Shown here: positions 26,470 to 35,327 of the stretch, piece by piece
Layout of the letters: each line of letters opens with the position of its first letter
Position numbering within the stretch: position 1 is the stretch's first letter
From: Seonamhaeicola sp. S2-3
Lineage (GTDB): Bacteria > Bacteroidota > Bacteroidia > Flavobacteriales > Flavobacteriaceae
DNA: 64,000 nt
NCBI RefSeq assembly: GCF_001971785.1
Contig: NZ_CP019389.1
Span: 1,809,001 to 1,873,000, forward strand
Reading direction: 5' to 3'
Notes under the pieces: generated by a model
Told to the model about the DNA's origin: nothing
What the model saw: the letters and a program-made list of their open reading frames with translations, nothing else
The model's database searches: none
Translations under genes and position numbers: made by a program

Positions 26470-26681
26470 GATTAACAACTGCAAATTTATAATTTATTTT
26501 TAAATGAAAAAATGCTTGTTTTAAGAAAGAAGTAAGGAAGGAAATCTTGTATTTGTCAAGCTGGTGCCGCTTAGAATATTGAGAGGTGCATTTGAGATTG
26601 CTTGTCTAGGAAAAACTAGTAGAGAAAGCCCTAATTCTAGAGTAGCGTCTAAGCTAAATTTTAATTTCAATTTAAAACCTA

Positions 26682-26711
26682 TTGCTAAAATACTTTAATA
26701 GAGTATCTTTG
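26682..26711 (+). promoter_or_regulatory. Bacteroidota-type promoter for ctaB and the oxidase operon
   Basis: TTG (26682-26684), 19-base spacer and TATCTTTG (26704-26711) match the consensus exactly. The proposed TTG start codon of ctaB lies 24 bases downstream. Confidence 0.75.
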
Positions 26712-26734
26712 CACTCGCAAAACACAATAGAGCA

Positions 26735-27628
26735 TTGGCTAGGTCTAAATCTTCGGTAGCATCCCCTTCAATAATTTCAGATTTCAAAGAAATCACTAAA
26801 ATGCGTTTGTCATTAAGTGTTGTGTTTTCATCGCTTGCAGGTTATTTGTTGGGTGTTGAAACTATAGATATTAAAACACTTATTTTATTAGCCTTAGGAG
26901 GTTATTTTATGGTAGGTGCTTCAAACGGGTTTAATCAAATAATAGAGAAAGATTTAGATGCTTTAATGAAACGTACCAAAAACAGACCCATTCCAGCAGG
27001 AAGAATATCTGTTACTTCGGCCTTTATTATTGCTTCAATTTTTACCCTTTTAGGGATTATTATTCTATATACTATTAATAAGCAAACAGCTATGTTTGGT
27101 GCTGTATCTATATTTTTATACGCTTGTGTATACACACCACTTAAAACAATGACACCAATAGCTGTTTTTGTTGGGGCTATACCAGGTGCTATTCCTTTTA
27201 TGTTAGGTTGGGTAGCAGCAACAAATAATTTTGGTATAGAACCAGGAACGCTTTTTGCCTTACAATTTTTTTGGCAATTTCCGCACTTTTGGGCTATAGG
27301 TTGGTTTTTGTATGATGATTACGAAAAAGCAGGATTTAAAATGCTTCCTACGGGTAAAAGAGATAAAGGTACTGCAGTACAAACTATTATGTATACTATT
27401 TGGACTATTATAGTGTCTATTATCCCAGTATTTGGTTTTACAGGTAAATTACACTTATCTATTGTTGCTGCTATAATAGTTTTTGCACTTGGTTTAGTGA
27501 TGCTAAATTTTGCAATTAGATTATTTAAAGAAATGACCGCAAAAGCTGCAAGACAGTTAATGCTTGCTAGCGTATTATATATCACGCTCATTCAAATAGT
27601 GTACGTAGTAGATAAATTTTTAACATAA
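26735..27628 (+). CDS. ctaB: Protoheme IX farnesyltransferase (heme O synthase)
   Basis: The protein has 297 residues with about nine membrane helices. This UbiA-family enzyme adds a farnesyl group to heme b to give heme O for heme-copper oxidases. The prenyl-diphosphate binding motif NQIIEKDLDALMKRTKNRP is clear near residue 66, with a second Asp-rich loop (YDDYEKAGFKMLP). The start is TTG at 26735; it agrees with the promoter just upstream, while the first ATG (26801) would cut into the conserved FKEITKMRLS region. It is the first gene of a run of oxidase genes. Confidence 0.94.
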   Translation: MARSKSSVASPSIISDFKEITKMRLSLSVVFSSLAGYLLGVETIDIKTLILLALGGYFMVGASNGFNQIIEKDLDALMKRTKNRPIPAGRISVTSAFIIASIFTLLGIIILYTINKQTAMFGAVSIFLYACVYTPLKTMTPIAVFVGAIPGAIPFMLGWVAATNNFGIEPGTLFALQFFWQFPHFWAIGWFLYDDYEKAGFKMLPTGKRDKGTAVQTIMYTIWTIIVSIIPVFGFTGKLHLSIVAAIIVFALGLVMLNFAIRLFKEMTAKAARQLMLASVLYITLIQIVYVVDKFLT

Positions 27629-27630
27629 CT

Positions 27631-28212
27631 ATGGATTTAACCCAAGGAACACCAAACGAAAAAAAAGCTAGAGCCAAAAAAATGATGCTTTGGTTTGGCA
27701 TCATTTCATTAATCATGTCTTTTATGGGGTGGACAAGCGCTTTTATTGTAAGTAGCTCCAGACCAGATTGGTTAAAAGATTTTGTATTACCAGACGCGTT
27801 TATTATTAGTACCATTATAATTGTAATTAGTAGTTTAACTTTTATAATGGCTAAAAAAGCTTTAAAACAAAGCAATAGACAAAGCACAACGCTTTGGTTG
27901 TTAATAACACTTGCTTTAGGAATTACCTTTATAGTTTTTCAGTTTAGAGGATTTCAACAAATCATAGATTTAGGTTATAATTTTACAGGACCAACCAGTA
28001 ATGTAACCATGTCTTACATCTATTTAATAGCCATTGTGCATATTTTACATGTAATTGCAGGTTTAATTTGTTTGCTAGTGGTAATTTATAATCATTTTAA
28101 ACAAAAGTATGATGCACAAAATTTACTTGGGTTTGAATTAGCTGCTACCTTTTGGCATTTTATAGATATTCTGTGGGTTTATCTCTTCTTATTCCTATAT
28201 TTTGTAAGGTAA
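27631..28212 (+). CDS. Cytochrome c oxidase subunit III family protein (short, 193 residues)
   Basis: The protein has five predicted membrane helices and the subunit III motifs FWHFIDILWVYLF at the C-terminus and HILHVIAGL in the fourth helix. It starts 2 bases after ctaB, so the genes are probably translationally coupled. A longer second subunit III gene follows. Subunit III stabilises the proton-pumping core of heme-copper oxidases; the core subunits I and II are not in this window. The missing N-terminal helices relative to canonical seven-helix subunit III are normal for the short bacterial form. Confidence 0.88.
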   Translation: MDLTQGTPNEKKARAKKMMLWFGIISLIMSFMGWTSAFIVSSSRPDWLKDFVLPDAFIISTIIIVISSLTFIMAKKALKQSNRQSTTLWLLITLALGITFIVFQFRGFQQIIDLGYNFTGPTSNVTMSYIYLIAIVHILHVIAGLICLLVVIYNHFKQKYDAQNLLGFELAATFWHFIDILWVYLFLFLYFVR

Positions 28213-28358
28213 CATATTGATATTTTAATAGAAATATATACGTGTTTTTATAAATTTCAGAAACTGATATTTATCATTGTTTAAAATTTAAAGGTTATAT
28301 TTCGTTAGATAAATAAAATGATTATTTTTGTGCAACTTTTAAATAACAACCATTATAT

Positions 28359-29342
28359 ATGAGTACTACAGTTGTAAATGCTGAAGCAGAAGGAAAAACT
28401 TGGGCAGGCGGTAATGAACCGTTAAAAGCAAGTTACGGTAAAATGATGATGTGGTTTTTCATCGTTTCAGATGCATTAACTTTTTCAGGCTTTTTAGCAG
28501 CCTACGGATTTTCAAGATTCAAGTTTATAGATTCATGGCCAATTGCCGATGAGGTGTTTACGCACGTACCATTTCTGCATGGTCAAGAATTACCAATGAT
28601 ATATGTAGCATTTATGACCTTCGTGCTTATTATGTCATCGGTAACTATGGTTTTAGCGGTAGATGCTGGTCATCATTTAAATAAAGCTAAAGTTACTTTA
28701 TATATGTTTTTAACCATCATTGGTGGTTTAATTTTCGTTGGTTCTCAGGCTTGGGAATGGGCTACTTTTATTAAAGGAGACTATGGAGCTATTCAAACAA
28801 AAGGTGGTAATATTTTACAATTTGTAGATACAGAAGGGCATAGAGTTGCTCTAAGAGATTTTGCCATAGCAGATACACATGCCGAAAGAACTCAGCAAGA
28901 AAGAAAGAATGGATTATGGTTTGTTTCTGAAGATGCATTACCAACCTATACTGTTGAAGAAGTAATTCGCGGTTTAGAAGCTAATGATAATATATTAGTA
29001 AGAACACAAATATTAAATGAAGAAGGGCAAAAAACTGTGTTGTCTAGAGCAGAGTCTTTAAAACAAATTAAAACTAATGGTGTGGCAGTTGTTGAAGGAG
29101 CTAACCTTCATGTTAATGAATATGGCTCGCCATTATTTGCAGATTTCTTCTTCTTTATTACAGGTTTTCACGGATTCCACGTATTTTCAGGTGTGGTTAT
29201 CAATATCATCATTTTCTTTAATGTGGTATTGGGAACTTACGAAAGACGTAAGAGTTACGAAATGGTTGAAAAAGTGGGGTTATACTGGCACTTTGTAGAT
29301 TTAGTTTGGGTATTTGTATTTACTTTCTTCTACCTAGTTTAA
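28359..29342 (+). CDS. Cytochrome c oxidase subunit III family protein (long, with soluble insertion)
   Basis: The protein has 327 residues with subunit III motifs: SQAWEW near 129-134, PLFADFFFFITGFHGFHV (257-274) and YWHFVDLVWVFVF near the C-terminus. Between helices, residues about 141-253 form a hydrophilic insertion of some 110 residues not present in the short neighbour. The insertion should lie outside the membrane. A 146-base gap with a possible -7 element (TATTTTTG, 28323-28330) precedes it, so it may have extra transcription. It is followed by a subunit IV gene. Confidence 0.9.
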   Translation: MSTTVVNAEAEGKTWAGGNEPLKASYGKMMMWFFIVSDALTFSGFLAAYGFSRFKFIDSWPIADEVFTHVPFLHGQELPMIYVAFMTFVLIMSSVTMVLAVDAGHHLNKAKVTLYMFLTIIGGLIFVGSQAWEWATFIKGDYGAIQTKGGNILQFVDTEGHRVALRDFAIADTHAERTQQERKNGLWFVSEDALPTYTVEEVIRGLEANDNILVRTQILNEEGQKTVLSRAESLKQIKTNGVAVVEGANLHVNEYGSPLFADFFFFITGFHGFHVFSGVVINIIIFFNVVLGTYERRKSYEMVEKVGLYWHFVDLVWVFVFTFFYLV

Positions 29343-29368
29343 TTCATCAAAATAAGATTAAATAAAAA

Positions 29369-29749
29369 ATGGCACACGCACATAATTTAGCAATATTAAG
29401 AGGACTAATAAAATTTAAAAGCAATACTCAAAAAATTTGGGGAGTTTTAATTTTATTATCTGTTGTAACAGCAATAGAAGTTGGTTTAGGAATTGTAAAA
29501 CCAGAATGGTCTATGGCAAAAGTTTTAGGAATGAAACTTTTAAACTGGATATTCATCATCCTCACCATAGTAAAAGCGTATTATATTACATGGGATTTCA
29601 TGCACATGCGCGATGAAACAAAAGGTTTAAGACGCGCTGTTGTATGGACAGGTATTTTCTTAATACTTTATTTAATTTTCATCTTGTTACAAGAAGGTAG
29701 CTATATTTTTGATGTATACAGAGATGGATATATTAAAAGAGATTTTTAA
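29369..29749 (+). CDS. Cytochrome c oxidase subunit IV family protein
   Basis: The protein has 126 residues with three membrane helices. It matches the bacterial caa3/quinol oxidase subunit IV type (KAYYITWDFMHMRDETKGLR, a Met/His/Asp-bearing segment between the second and third helix). It lies 26 bases after the long subunit III gene and is followed by a strong terminator. The N-terminus MAHAHN is His-containing. Confidence 0.87.
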   Translation: MAHAHNLAILRGLIKFKSNTQKIWGVLILLSVVTAIEVGLGIVKPEWSMAKVLGMKLLNWIFIILTIVKAYYITWDFMHMRDETKGLRRAVVWTGIFLILYLIFILLQEGSYIFDVYRDGYIKRDF

Positions 29750-29781
29750 TTAAGCAATTAAATACTAAAATATAAGTTAAG

Positions 29782-29811
29782 AAGGTGGTTTATAAGAACC
29801 ACCTTTTTTAT
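29782..29811 (+). terminator. Rho-independent terminator after the oxidase subunit IV gene
   Basis: AAGGTGGTT (29782-29790) pairs with AACCACCTT (29797-29805), followed by a T run. It separates the subunit genes from the SCO-like genes, at least in part. Confidence 0.85.
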
Positions 29812-29842
29812 TTTTGTGTAATTTATTTACAGTAAAAACAAA

Positions 29843-30562
29843 ATGGATTTAAAAAAAGTTGGCCGATATGTTATTTTAGGAGTTTTATTCTTCCTGCCTG
29901 TAACGTTTTTGTTAATGTTATATCCGGCTACCCACAATTATAATCCGTTAGATATTGTAAAGGAAAATGTTTTAGAATTAAAACAATTTTCAGTTAATAA
30001 CGGGGAACCAGTTGTACTTAAAAATCAAATAACAGTTTTAGGATTTTTAGGCGCTAATCCTATGAGCCATTCTACAGCAGCTTCAAATTTAAAGGAATTA
30101 GTATACGATAAGTTTAAAGGGTTTAAAAAATTTCAAATAGTAATAGTAGTTCCTAAAGGTTCCGAAGAAATAGCAGAAAAATTAAAGCAAGAAATAAGTC
30201 AGTATGAAGATTTAAAATTCTGGCATTTTGTGTATGGAGAACCAGAAGCTATCCATAAATTATATACAAGTTTAAAATCTAATAACTCTTTAGATACTAC
30301 TCTAGCAACTAATGATGTTTTTATAATTGATAAAGAATTAAATCAGCGTGGGCGTATTGATGACAGAACCGATAATGAATTAGAAAAAAACAAACCAATT
30401 TACGGGTTAAATGCCTATAACTGCATTGAAGTAGCAACCATAAAAAACAAAATGAGTGAAGATATGCGTATTCTATTCACAGAATACAGACAGAAACGAA
30501 AAGGTGAATTCAATTCTGATATTAGACGTGCTAACGATTTAAAAGTGGAAAAAATTAATTGA
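29843..30562 (+). CDS. SCO-like membrane-anchored protein lacking the redox cysteines
   Basis: The protein has 239 residues with one N-terminal membrane helix (about 9-26). The rest has the order of a thioredoxin-like fold: a hydrophobic strand (ITVLGFLGANP), a helix, a second strand (FQIVIVVPKGS), and a late strand with DVFIIDKELNQRGRID that resembles the FALIDKNGFIR strand of SCO proteins. Where SCO proteins have CxxxC it reads GANPMSHS, with no Cys. A real SCO gene follows 4 bases later. It may be a degenerate partner of SCO in CuA-site assembly; that is inference from fold pattern and position. Confidence 0.75.
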   Translation: MDLKKVGRYVILGVLFFLPVTFLLMLYPATHNYNPLDIVKENVLELKQFSVNNGEPVVLKNQITVLGFLGANPMSHSTAASNLKELVYDKFKGFKKFQIVIVVPKGSEEIAEKLKQEISQYEDLKFWHFVYGEPEAIHKLYTSLKSNNSLDTTLATNDVFIIDKELNQRGRIDDRTDNELEKNKPIYGLNAYNCIEVATIKNKMSEDMRILFTEYRQKRKGEFNSDIRRANDLKVEKIN

Positions 30563-30566
30563 TAAA

Positions 30567-31313
30567 ATGAGCAAAAAAACAAACTATTCATACATAGGCA
30601 TTGCCTTTATTATTCTAGTTTTCGGAATCATTTTTGTGCCCAAAATTGTAGATAGAATTACAAAAGGTGATGTAACTAGGCAAGAAAGTAGAACCGATTA
30701 TGCTAATGAGAAAACCACAAAAGTATCAGATTTGGTTTTTATACCAGGAGTAAATGGCAATAAAAAAGTGCCAGAATTCAGTTTTACCAATCAAGACGGG
30801 AAAACAATTACCAATAAAGATTATGAAGGTAAAGTATATGTTATAGAATTCTTTTTTACAACTTGTCCTACTATTTGCCCAAGAATGAATCAGAATTTAG
30901 TTAAAATTCAAAATGAATTTAAAGACTTTGAAAATTTTGGAGTAGCATCATTCACCATAAACCCAGAACACGATACACCCGAAGTTCTTAAAGCATATGC
31001 CAAAGCTTATGGTATCACAAATTCTAACTGGAATTTATTAACTGGAGAAAAAGATGCTATTTATAAATTAGCAAATGAAGGGTTTTACATTTATGCTGCC
31101 GAAAATAAAAATGTAGAGGGCGGTTTTGAACATTCTGGTAATTTTGCATTAATTGATAAAAATGGGTTTATTCGTTCTAGAAAAGATGAAGCAGGAAATC
31201 CTATTATTTATTATGAAGGAATAACCTCAGAGGAAGAGCAAGTTAATGACGAGGGGCAAAAAGAACAAATAAGCGATTTAAAAGAAGATATAAAAAAACT
31301 ACTTAATGAGTAA
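30567..31313 (+). CDS. SCO1/SenC family copper chaperone for cytochrome c oxidase
   Basis: The protein has 248 residues with an N-terminal membrane helix (about 8-26) and a thioredoxin-like domain. The copper ligands are visible: C100 and C104 (TTCPTICPRM) and H189 (EHSGNFALID). SCO proteins deliver copper to, or reduce, the CuA site of oxidase subunit II. The gene overlaps the next by 8 bases. The C-terminus carries an acidic, Lys-rich tail beyond the core domain. Confidence 0.94.
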   Translation: MSKKTNYSYIGIAFIILVFGIIFVPKIVDRITKGDVTRQESRTDYANEKTTKVSDLVFIPGVNGNKKVPEFSFTNQDGKTITNKDYEGKVYVIEFFFTTCPTICPRMNQNLVKIQNEFKDFENFGVASFTINPEHDTPEVLKAYAKAYGITNSNWNLLTGEKDAIYKLANEGFYIYAAENKNVEGGFEHSGNFALIDKNGFIRSRKDEAGNPIIYYEGITSEEEQVNDEGQKEQISDLKEDIKKLLNE

Positions 31314-31836
31314 TTTAGAGAACGCAACCAACGATAAAAAATATAATAAACTAATAGTTGTATTATCAGTTGTAATTCCATTAGCTGTTGCTGCTCTTTT
31401 TGGAATTAAAATAGATTATGAAATGCCTGTTTTCTTGCCACCAATTTACGCATGTATTAATGCAGTAACCGCATTGGTTTTGGTGTTGGCATTTATTGCA
31501 ATTCAAAAGAAAAAAATAAAATTACATGAACGCTTAATGAAGTTCGCTATTATACTTTCAGCGCTTTTTTTACTAATGTATGTAGCTTACCACATGACAA
31601 GCGATTCTACTAAGTTTGGAGGTGATGGTTTTATAAAATATTTTTATTATTTTATTCTTATTACTCACATTGTTATGTCTGTAGCAGTTATTCCGTTTGT
31701 GCTAATTACCTATGTAAGGGCTATTACAAATAATATTGAAAGGCATAAAAAAATAGCAAAAATCACATTTCCGTTGTGGCTTTATGTAGCTATTACTGGT
31801 GTTGTGGTTTATATAATGATTTCACCATATTATTAA
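31306..31836 (+). CDS. DUF420 family membrane protein (oxidase-associated)
   Basis: The protein has 176 residues with five or six membrane helices and conserved histidines (HERLMKFAI, AYHMTSDS, ITHIVMSV, IERHKKIAK) typical of DUF420, a family related to oxidase assembly proteins and often encoded next to SCO and subunit III/IV genes. It overlaps the SCO gene by 8 bases. The precise function is unknown; the histidine spacing suggests heme or copper contact. Confidence 0.87.
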   Translation: MSNLENATNDKKYNKLIVVLSVVIPLAVAALFGIKIDYEMPVFLPPIYACINAVTALVLVLAFIAIQKKKIKLHERLMKFAIILSALFLLMYVAYHMTSDSTKFGGDGFIKYFYYFILITHIVMSVAVIPFVLITYVRAITNNIERHKKIAKITFPLWLYVAITGVVVYIMISPYY

Positions 31837-31837
31837 A

Positions 31838-32056
31838 ATGAAGCGTATTATACTATTCTTTCTTTTTGTTTTCATCTTTTTTCTAGATGCAGAAGCTCAA
31901 TGCGCTATGTGTAGAGCAGTTTTAGAAAGTGAGGAAACCCAAAGTGCTGCCGAGGGAATTAACGATGGTATTGTGTACTTAATGGCTATACCATATATAC
32001 TTGTGGGAGGTATTATTTTTTTTATTTACAAAAAATACGGAACATTAAAAAAATAA
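31838..32056 (+). CDS. Small exported membrane-anchored protein with CxxC motif
   Basis: The protein has 72 residues. A signal-type hydrophobic segment (1-20, ending AEAQ) is followed at once by CAMCRAVLES and, after a short soluble part, a C-terminal membrane helix (about 45-64) and a basic tail. The start lies 1 base after the DUF420 stop. I do not recognise a named family. The CxxC and the place at the end of the SCO/DUF420 run suggest a part in copper handling or oxidase assembly. Confidence 0.75.
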   Translation: MKRIILFFLFVFIFFLDAEAQCAMCRAVLESEETQSAAEGINDGIVYLMAIPYILVGGIIFFIYKKYGTLKK

Positions 32057-32100
32057 TGTAAATTTTTAGTGTTTTTCTGTAACATTTCTTTGTGTAAATA

Positions 32101-32124
32101 GTCTAATTTTTAAGTCGGTTAGAC
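32101..32124. promoter_or_regulatory. Inverted repeat in front of the ABC export operon
   Basis: GTCTAA (32101-32106) and TTAGAC (32119-32124) are perfect 6-bp arms with a 12-base spacer, 18 bases before the ATPase start. It could be an operator; no regulator gene is adjacent. Confidence 0.25.
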
Positions 32125-32142
32125 TTGCATATACCAAAACAA

Positions 32143-32844
32143 ATGTTAGAAATAAAAGAATTACACAAATCCTATCCAATAGGAGATTCTCAACTGCATG
32201 TTTTAAAAGGAATAAACCTATCTGTTGAAGAAGGCGAAATGGTAGCAATCATGGGGTCTTCTGGTTCAGGAAAATCTACATTGCTTAATATAATTGGCAT
32301 GTTAGATCAAGCAGATTCAGGAGAATATATTCTTGATGGGTTGCCAATTAAAAATCTCACAGAAAAAAAAGCAGCCGTTTATAGAAATAAGTTTTTAGGA
32401 TTTATTTTTCAATCATTCAATCTTATTAATTACAAGAACGCTCTAGAAAATGTAGCATTACCATTGTATTATCAAGGTGTGAAACGTAAAGAAAGACAAG
32501 AGTTGGCTCTCTATCATTTAGATAAAGTTGGGTTGGCAGATTGGGCGCACCATTTACCAAAAGAACTCTCTGGAGGTCAAAACCAACGTGTAGCCATAGC
32601 CAGAGCATTAGCTGCAAATCCAAAACTATTATTAGCAGATGAACCCACGGGTGCATTAGATACTAAAACATCTTATGAAATAATGGCGTTTATACAGCAG
32701 TTAAATGATGAAGGTAAAACCATATTAATGGTAACCCATGAAGAAGATATTGCTAATATGTGTAAGCGCATTGTTCGCTTAAGAGATGGTGTAATTATGG
32801 AAGACAAAAAAGTAACCCAAGTAAGAGCCAACCAACATGTTTGA
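32143..32844 (+). CDS. MacB/LolD-type ABC transporter ATP-binding protein
   Basis: The protein has 233 residues from the ATG at 32143 (a TTG 18 bases earlier is less likely). It has Walker A GSSGSGKST, the signature LSGGQNQR, Walker B LLLADEPTGALD and the H-loop VTHEED. This ATPase type powers MacB-type mechanotransmission, extruding substrates from the periplasm through a TolC channel. It overlaps the first permease gene by 8 bases, and two permeases, an adaptor and a TolC gene follow, making a complete export operon. Confidence 0.94.
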   Translation: MLEIKELHKSYPIGDSQLHVLKGINLSVEEGEMVAIMGSSGSGKSTLLNIIGMLDQADSGEYILDGLPIKNLTEKKAAVYRNKFLGFIFQSFNLINYKNALENVALPLYYQGVKRKERQELALYHLDKVGLADWAHHLPKELSGGQNQRVAIARALAANPKLLLADEPTGALDTKTSYEIMAFIQQLNDEGKTILMVTHEEDIANMCKRIVRLRDGVIMEDKKVTQVRANQHV

Positions 32845-34066
32845 TTTAGACCTTTGGAGGGAAATATTTCAAAGTATTAATAAAAACAGAACCAGGAGCC
32901 TACTATCTGGTTTTACTGTGGCATTTGCTATACTTTTATTTACCATATTATTTGGTATAGCCAATGGGTTAAATAATACCTTTAAAGAAGCCTTTGGTAC
33001 AGATGCCAAAAATTCTATAGTTATTTATCCTGGAAGAACAAGTAAAGCTCATAAAGGACTTCAGGCAGGCAGACGTATTCAATTTAAAAATGAAGATTAC
33101 AATTATATATTAGATGAATACAATGATAAAATACAGTATATAACCTCTAAAGTAAATAGAAGTGTAACAGCTTCTTATAAAAATGAAAAAAATAATTATC
33201 AGGTTAGAGCTGTACACCCAGAATATATGTTTATTGAAAATAATCAAATTAAATATGGACGTTACATTAACCAAAATGATATTATAAATAAAGCAAAAGT
33301 TGCGGTTATAGGTAAGGTTGTTGAAGATGATTTATTTTTAAAAACAAACCCCATAGGTAAGTACATTAATTTAAGCGGTATTCAGTATAAAGTTATTGGA
33401 GTTTTTACAGATGATGAAGGCTATAATGAAGAAAATGTTATTTATACACCAATATCAACAGCGCAAAAAATTTATGGTAATAATGATTACATAGATTTTA
33501 TGCACTTAACCTTCAGCCCTAAGTTAAATTATAATCAGGCAATTGCTTTTGGTAATGAAATAACCAAAGATTTAAAAGAAAGATTTGATGTAGCAAAAAG
33601 TGATCAAAGAGCCATTAGGGTTCAAAATATGGCATTAGCATCAAAAAATATAGAACAATTCAATTTTGTATTAGGAGCCATTATATTAGTAATAGGCTTT
33701 GGTACTCTTATAGCTGGTATTGTAGGTATTAGCAATATTATGATTTTTATAGTTAAAGAACGAACTAAAGAAATTGGAATAAGAAAGGCTTTAGGAGCAA
33801 CACCAAAATCAATTGTTTCTATTATTTTAATAGAGTGTATTATTATAACAGCTATTGCAGGTTATATAGGTTTATTAATAGGTGTAGGAGTTTTAGAATT
33901 AGCTACACCAGCTTTAAAAACCTATTTTATTAAAGACCCAGGAGTTAGTACAGGCTTAATAATAGGGGCTACTATAGTTTTAATATTAGCCGGAAGTATT
34001 GCAGGTTATTTTCCTGCTAAAAAAGCTTCTAAAATAAAACCCATTGTAGCATTAAGGAATGATTAA
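32837..34066 (+). CDS. MacB-type ABC transporter permease (first)
   Basis: The protein has 409 residues: an N-terminal helix (about 20-45), a large periplasmic MacB_PCD domain (about 50-265) and three C-terminal helices forming the FtsX domain (about 280-405), with the conserved KERTKEIGIRKALGATP loop and the IAGYFPAKKASKIKPIVALR tail. A second homologous permease follows, so the transporter is probably a heterodimer. Confidence 0.93.
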   Translation: MFDLDLWREIFQSINKNRTRSLLSGFTVAFAILLFTILFGIANGLNNTFKEAFGTDAKNSIVIYPGRTSKAHKGLQAGRRIQFKNEDYNYILDEYNDKIQYITSKVNRSVTASYKNEKNNYQVRAVHPEYMFIENNQIKYGRYINQNDIINKAKVAVIGKVVEDDLFLKTNPIGKYINLSGIQYKVIGVFTDDEGYNEENVIYTPISTAQKIYGNNDYIDFMHLTFSPKLNYNQAIAFGNEITKDLKERFDVAKSDQRAIRVQNMALASKNIEQFNFVLGAIILVIGFGTLIAGIVGISNIMIFIVKERTKEIGIRKALGATPKSIVSIILIECIIITAIAGYIGLLIGVGVLELATPALKTYFIKDPGVSTGLIIGATIVLILAGSIAGYFPAKKASKIKPIVALRND

Positions 34067-34068
34067 AA

Positions 34069-35313
34069 ATGTTTAGATTTTTATTTGATAGAGATACCTG
34101 GCAAGAAGTTTTTGATAGCTTTAGTAAAAACAAACTAAGGTCTATTTTAACAATGGTTGGTGTTTGGTGGGGCATACTCCTATTAATAGTTCTGTTAGGT
34201 TCAGCCCGTGGTTTAGAAAATTCATTTAACCGCTTGTTTGGAGATTTTGCAACTAACAGTGTTTTCATTTGGGGGCAAAGTACAGGTAAACCATTTAAAG
34301 GTTTTCAAGAAGGTAGAAGAGTGCAGTTAGCCTTATCAGATACTGAAAAAATTAAAGAAAATATAGAAGGTGTTGAATTTGTTGTTCCAAGAAATCAAAA
34401 CCAAGTTACAGCTGTAAGAAATTTTCTTTCGGGTAGTTTTAGGGTTGCAGGAGATTATCCTTTGCTAGATAAAGTTGAAAAAAAGAAACTAATTCACGGA
34501 AGGTTTATCAATCAAAATGATATTGAACACAAGAAAAAGGTAGTGGTTTTATCTGAAGATATCTATAAACAACTTTTTGAAAAAGATGAAAATCCCATAG
34601 GAGAATATGTACAATTAAATAACATAAATTTTAAAGTAATTGGCATGTTTGAAACGTCTAACATTAGTATGGGGCCGCCAATAGATATGCATATTCCATT
34701 TACCACATTTCAAACTATTTTTAATAGAGGAGATAAAATTGGGTGGATGATGATAACAGGAAAAATAGAATATGATATAGTACAAATAGAACAAGATGCT
34801 AAGTTATTATTAAAAAACTTAAATGATATTCACCCCAAAGATAACAGAGCTCTAGGCAGTGCCAATGCAGGAAAAGAAATTGGTAAAGTAACAGGTTTTT
34901 TAACAGGTATGCAGTTTTTAACATGGTTTGTAGGTTTAGCAACTTTAATTGCTGGGGTATTTGCCATTGGTAATATTTTATTAATTACCATTAAAGAACG
35001 TACTAAGGAAATTGGCGTTAGAAGGGCATTAGGAGCTACACCATTTGAAATTAAAAGACAAATAGTACTAGAGGCTGTGTTTTTAACCATGATGGCTGGC
35101 TTTTTTGGAATAATAACAGGTGGGCTAATTTTAATTTTAATAGATAAACTTTATGGTCAAGGAATGGAAGCCGCTTTAGTAAATGCTTCAGTACCAATTA
35201 TTGTTGTGTTTGTGTCACTTGTTATTTTGGTGATTTTGGGCACTCTCATAGGCTTAATTCCTGCCTTTAAAGCAACAAGTGTAAAACCAATAGAAGCATT
35301 AAGAGAAGAATAA
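34069..35313 (+). CDS. MacB-type ABC transporter permease (second)
   Basis: The protein has 414 residues with the same layout as its neighbour: first helix about 20-45, periplasmic MacB_PCD domain, and FtsX domain with KERTKEIGVRRALGATP and the tail KATSVKPIEALREE. It starts 2 bases after the first permease. The two proteins share NRFINQNDI-like segments and are paralogues. Confidence 0.93.
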   Translation: MFRFLFDRDTWQEVFDSFSKNKLRSILTMVGVWWGILLLIVLLGSARGLENSFNRLFGDFATNSVFIWGQSTGKPFKGFQEGRRVQLALSDTEKIKENIEGVEFVVPRNQNQVTAVRNFLSGSFRVAGDYPLLDKVEKKKLIHGRFINQNDIEHKKKVVVLSEDIYKQLFEKDENPIGEYVQLNNINFKVIGMFETSNISMGPPIDMHIPFTTFQTIFNRGDKIGWMMITGKIEYDIVQIEQDAKLLLKNLNDIHPKDNRALGSANAGKEIGKVTGFLTGMQFLTWFVGLATLIAGVFAIGNILLITIKERTKEIGVRRALGATPFEIKRQIVLEAVFLTMMAGFFGIITGGLILILIDKLYGQGMEAALVNASVPIIVVFVSLVILVILGTLIGLIPAFKATSVKPIEALREE

Positions 35314-35327
35314 ACAATTTTAAACGC

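Larger units (their letters stand above)
26434..26734. other. 301-base intergenic region with operator, GC-richer block and ctaB promoter
   Basis: From left to right it holds the arsR-side operator (26450-26469), an AT-rich stretch, a block at about 26530-26660 that is visibly richer in G+C than other spacers here, and the ctaB promoter (26682-26711). The block has short hairpin-forming segments (AAGC/GCTT, CTAG/CTAG) and a 57-codon open frame without ATG. I cannot assign it. Confidence 0.55.

Noticed and set aside
26525-26697. 57-codon open frame before ctaB as a gene
   Set aside because: It lacks an ATG, has no recognisable domain or signal, and runs into the ctaB promoter; kept only as an unassigned block.
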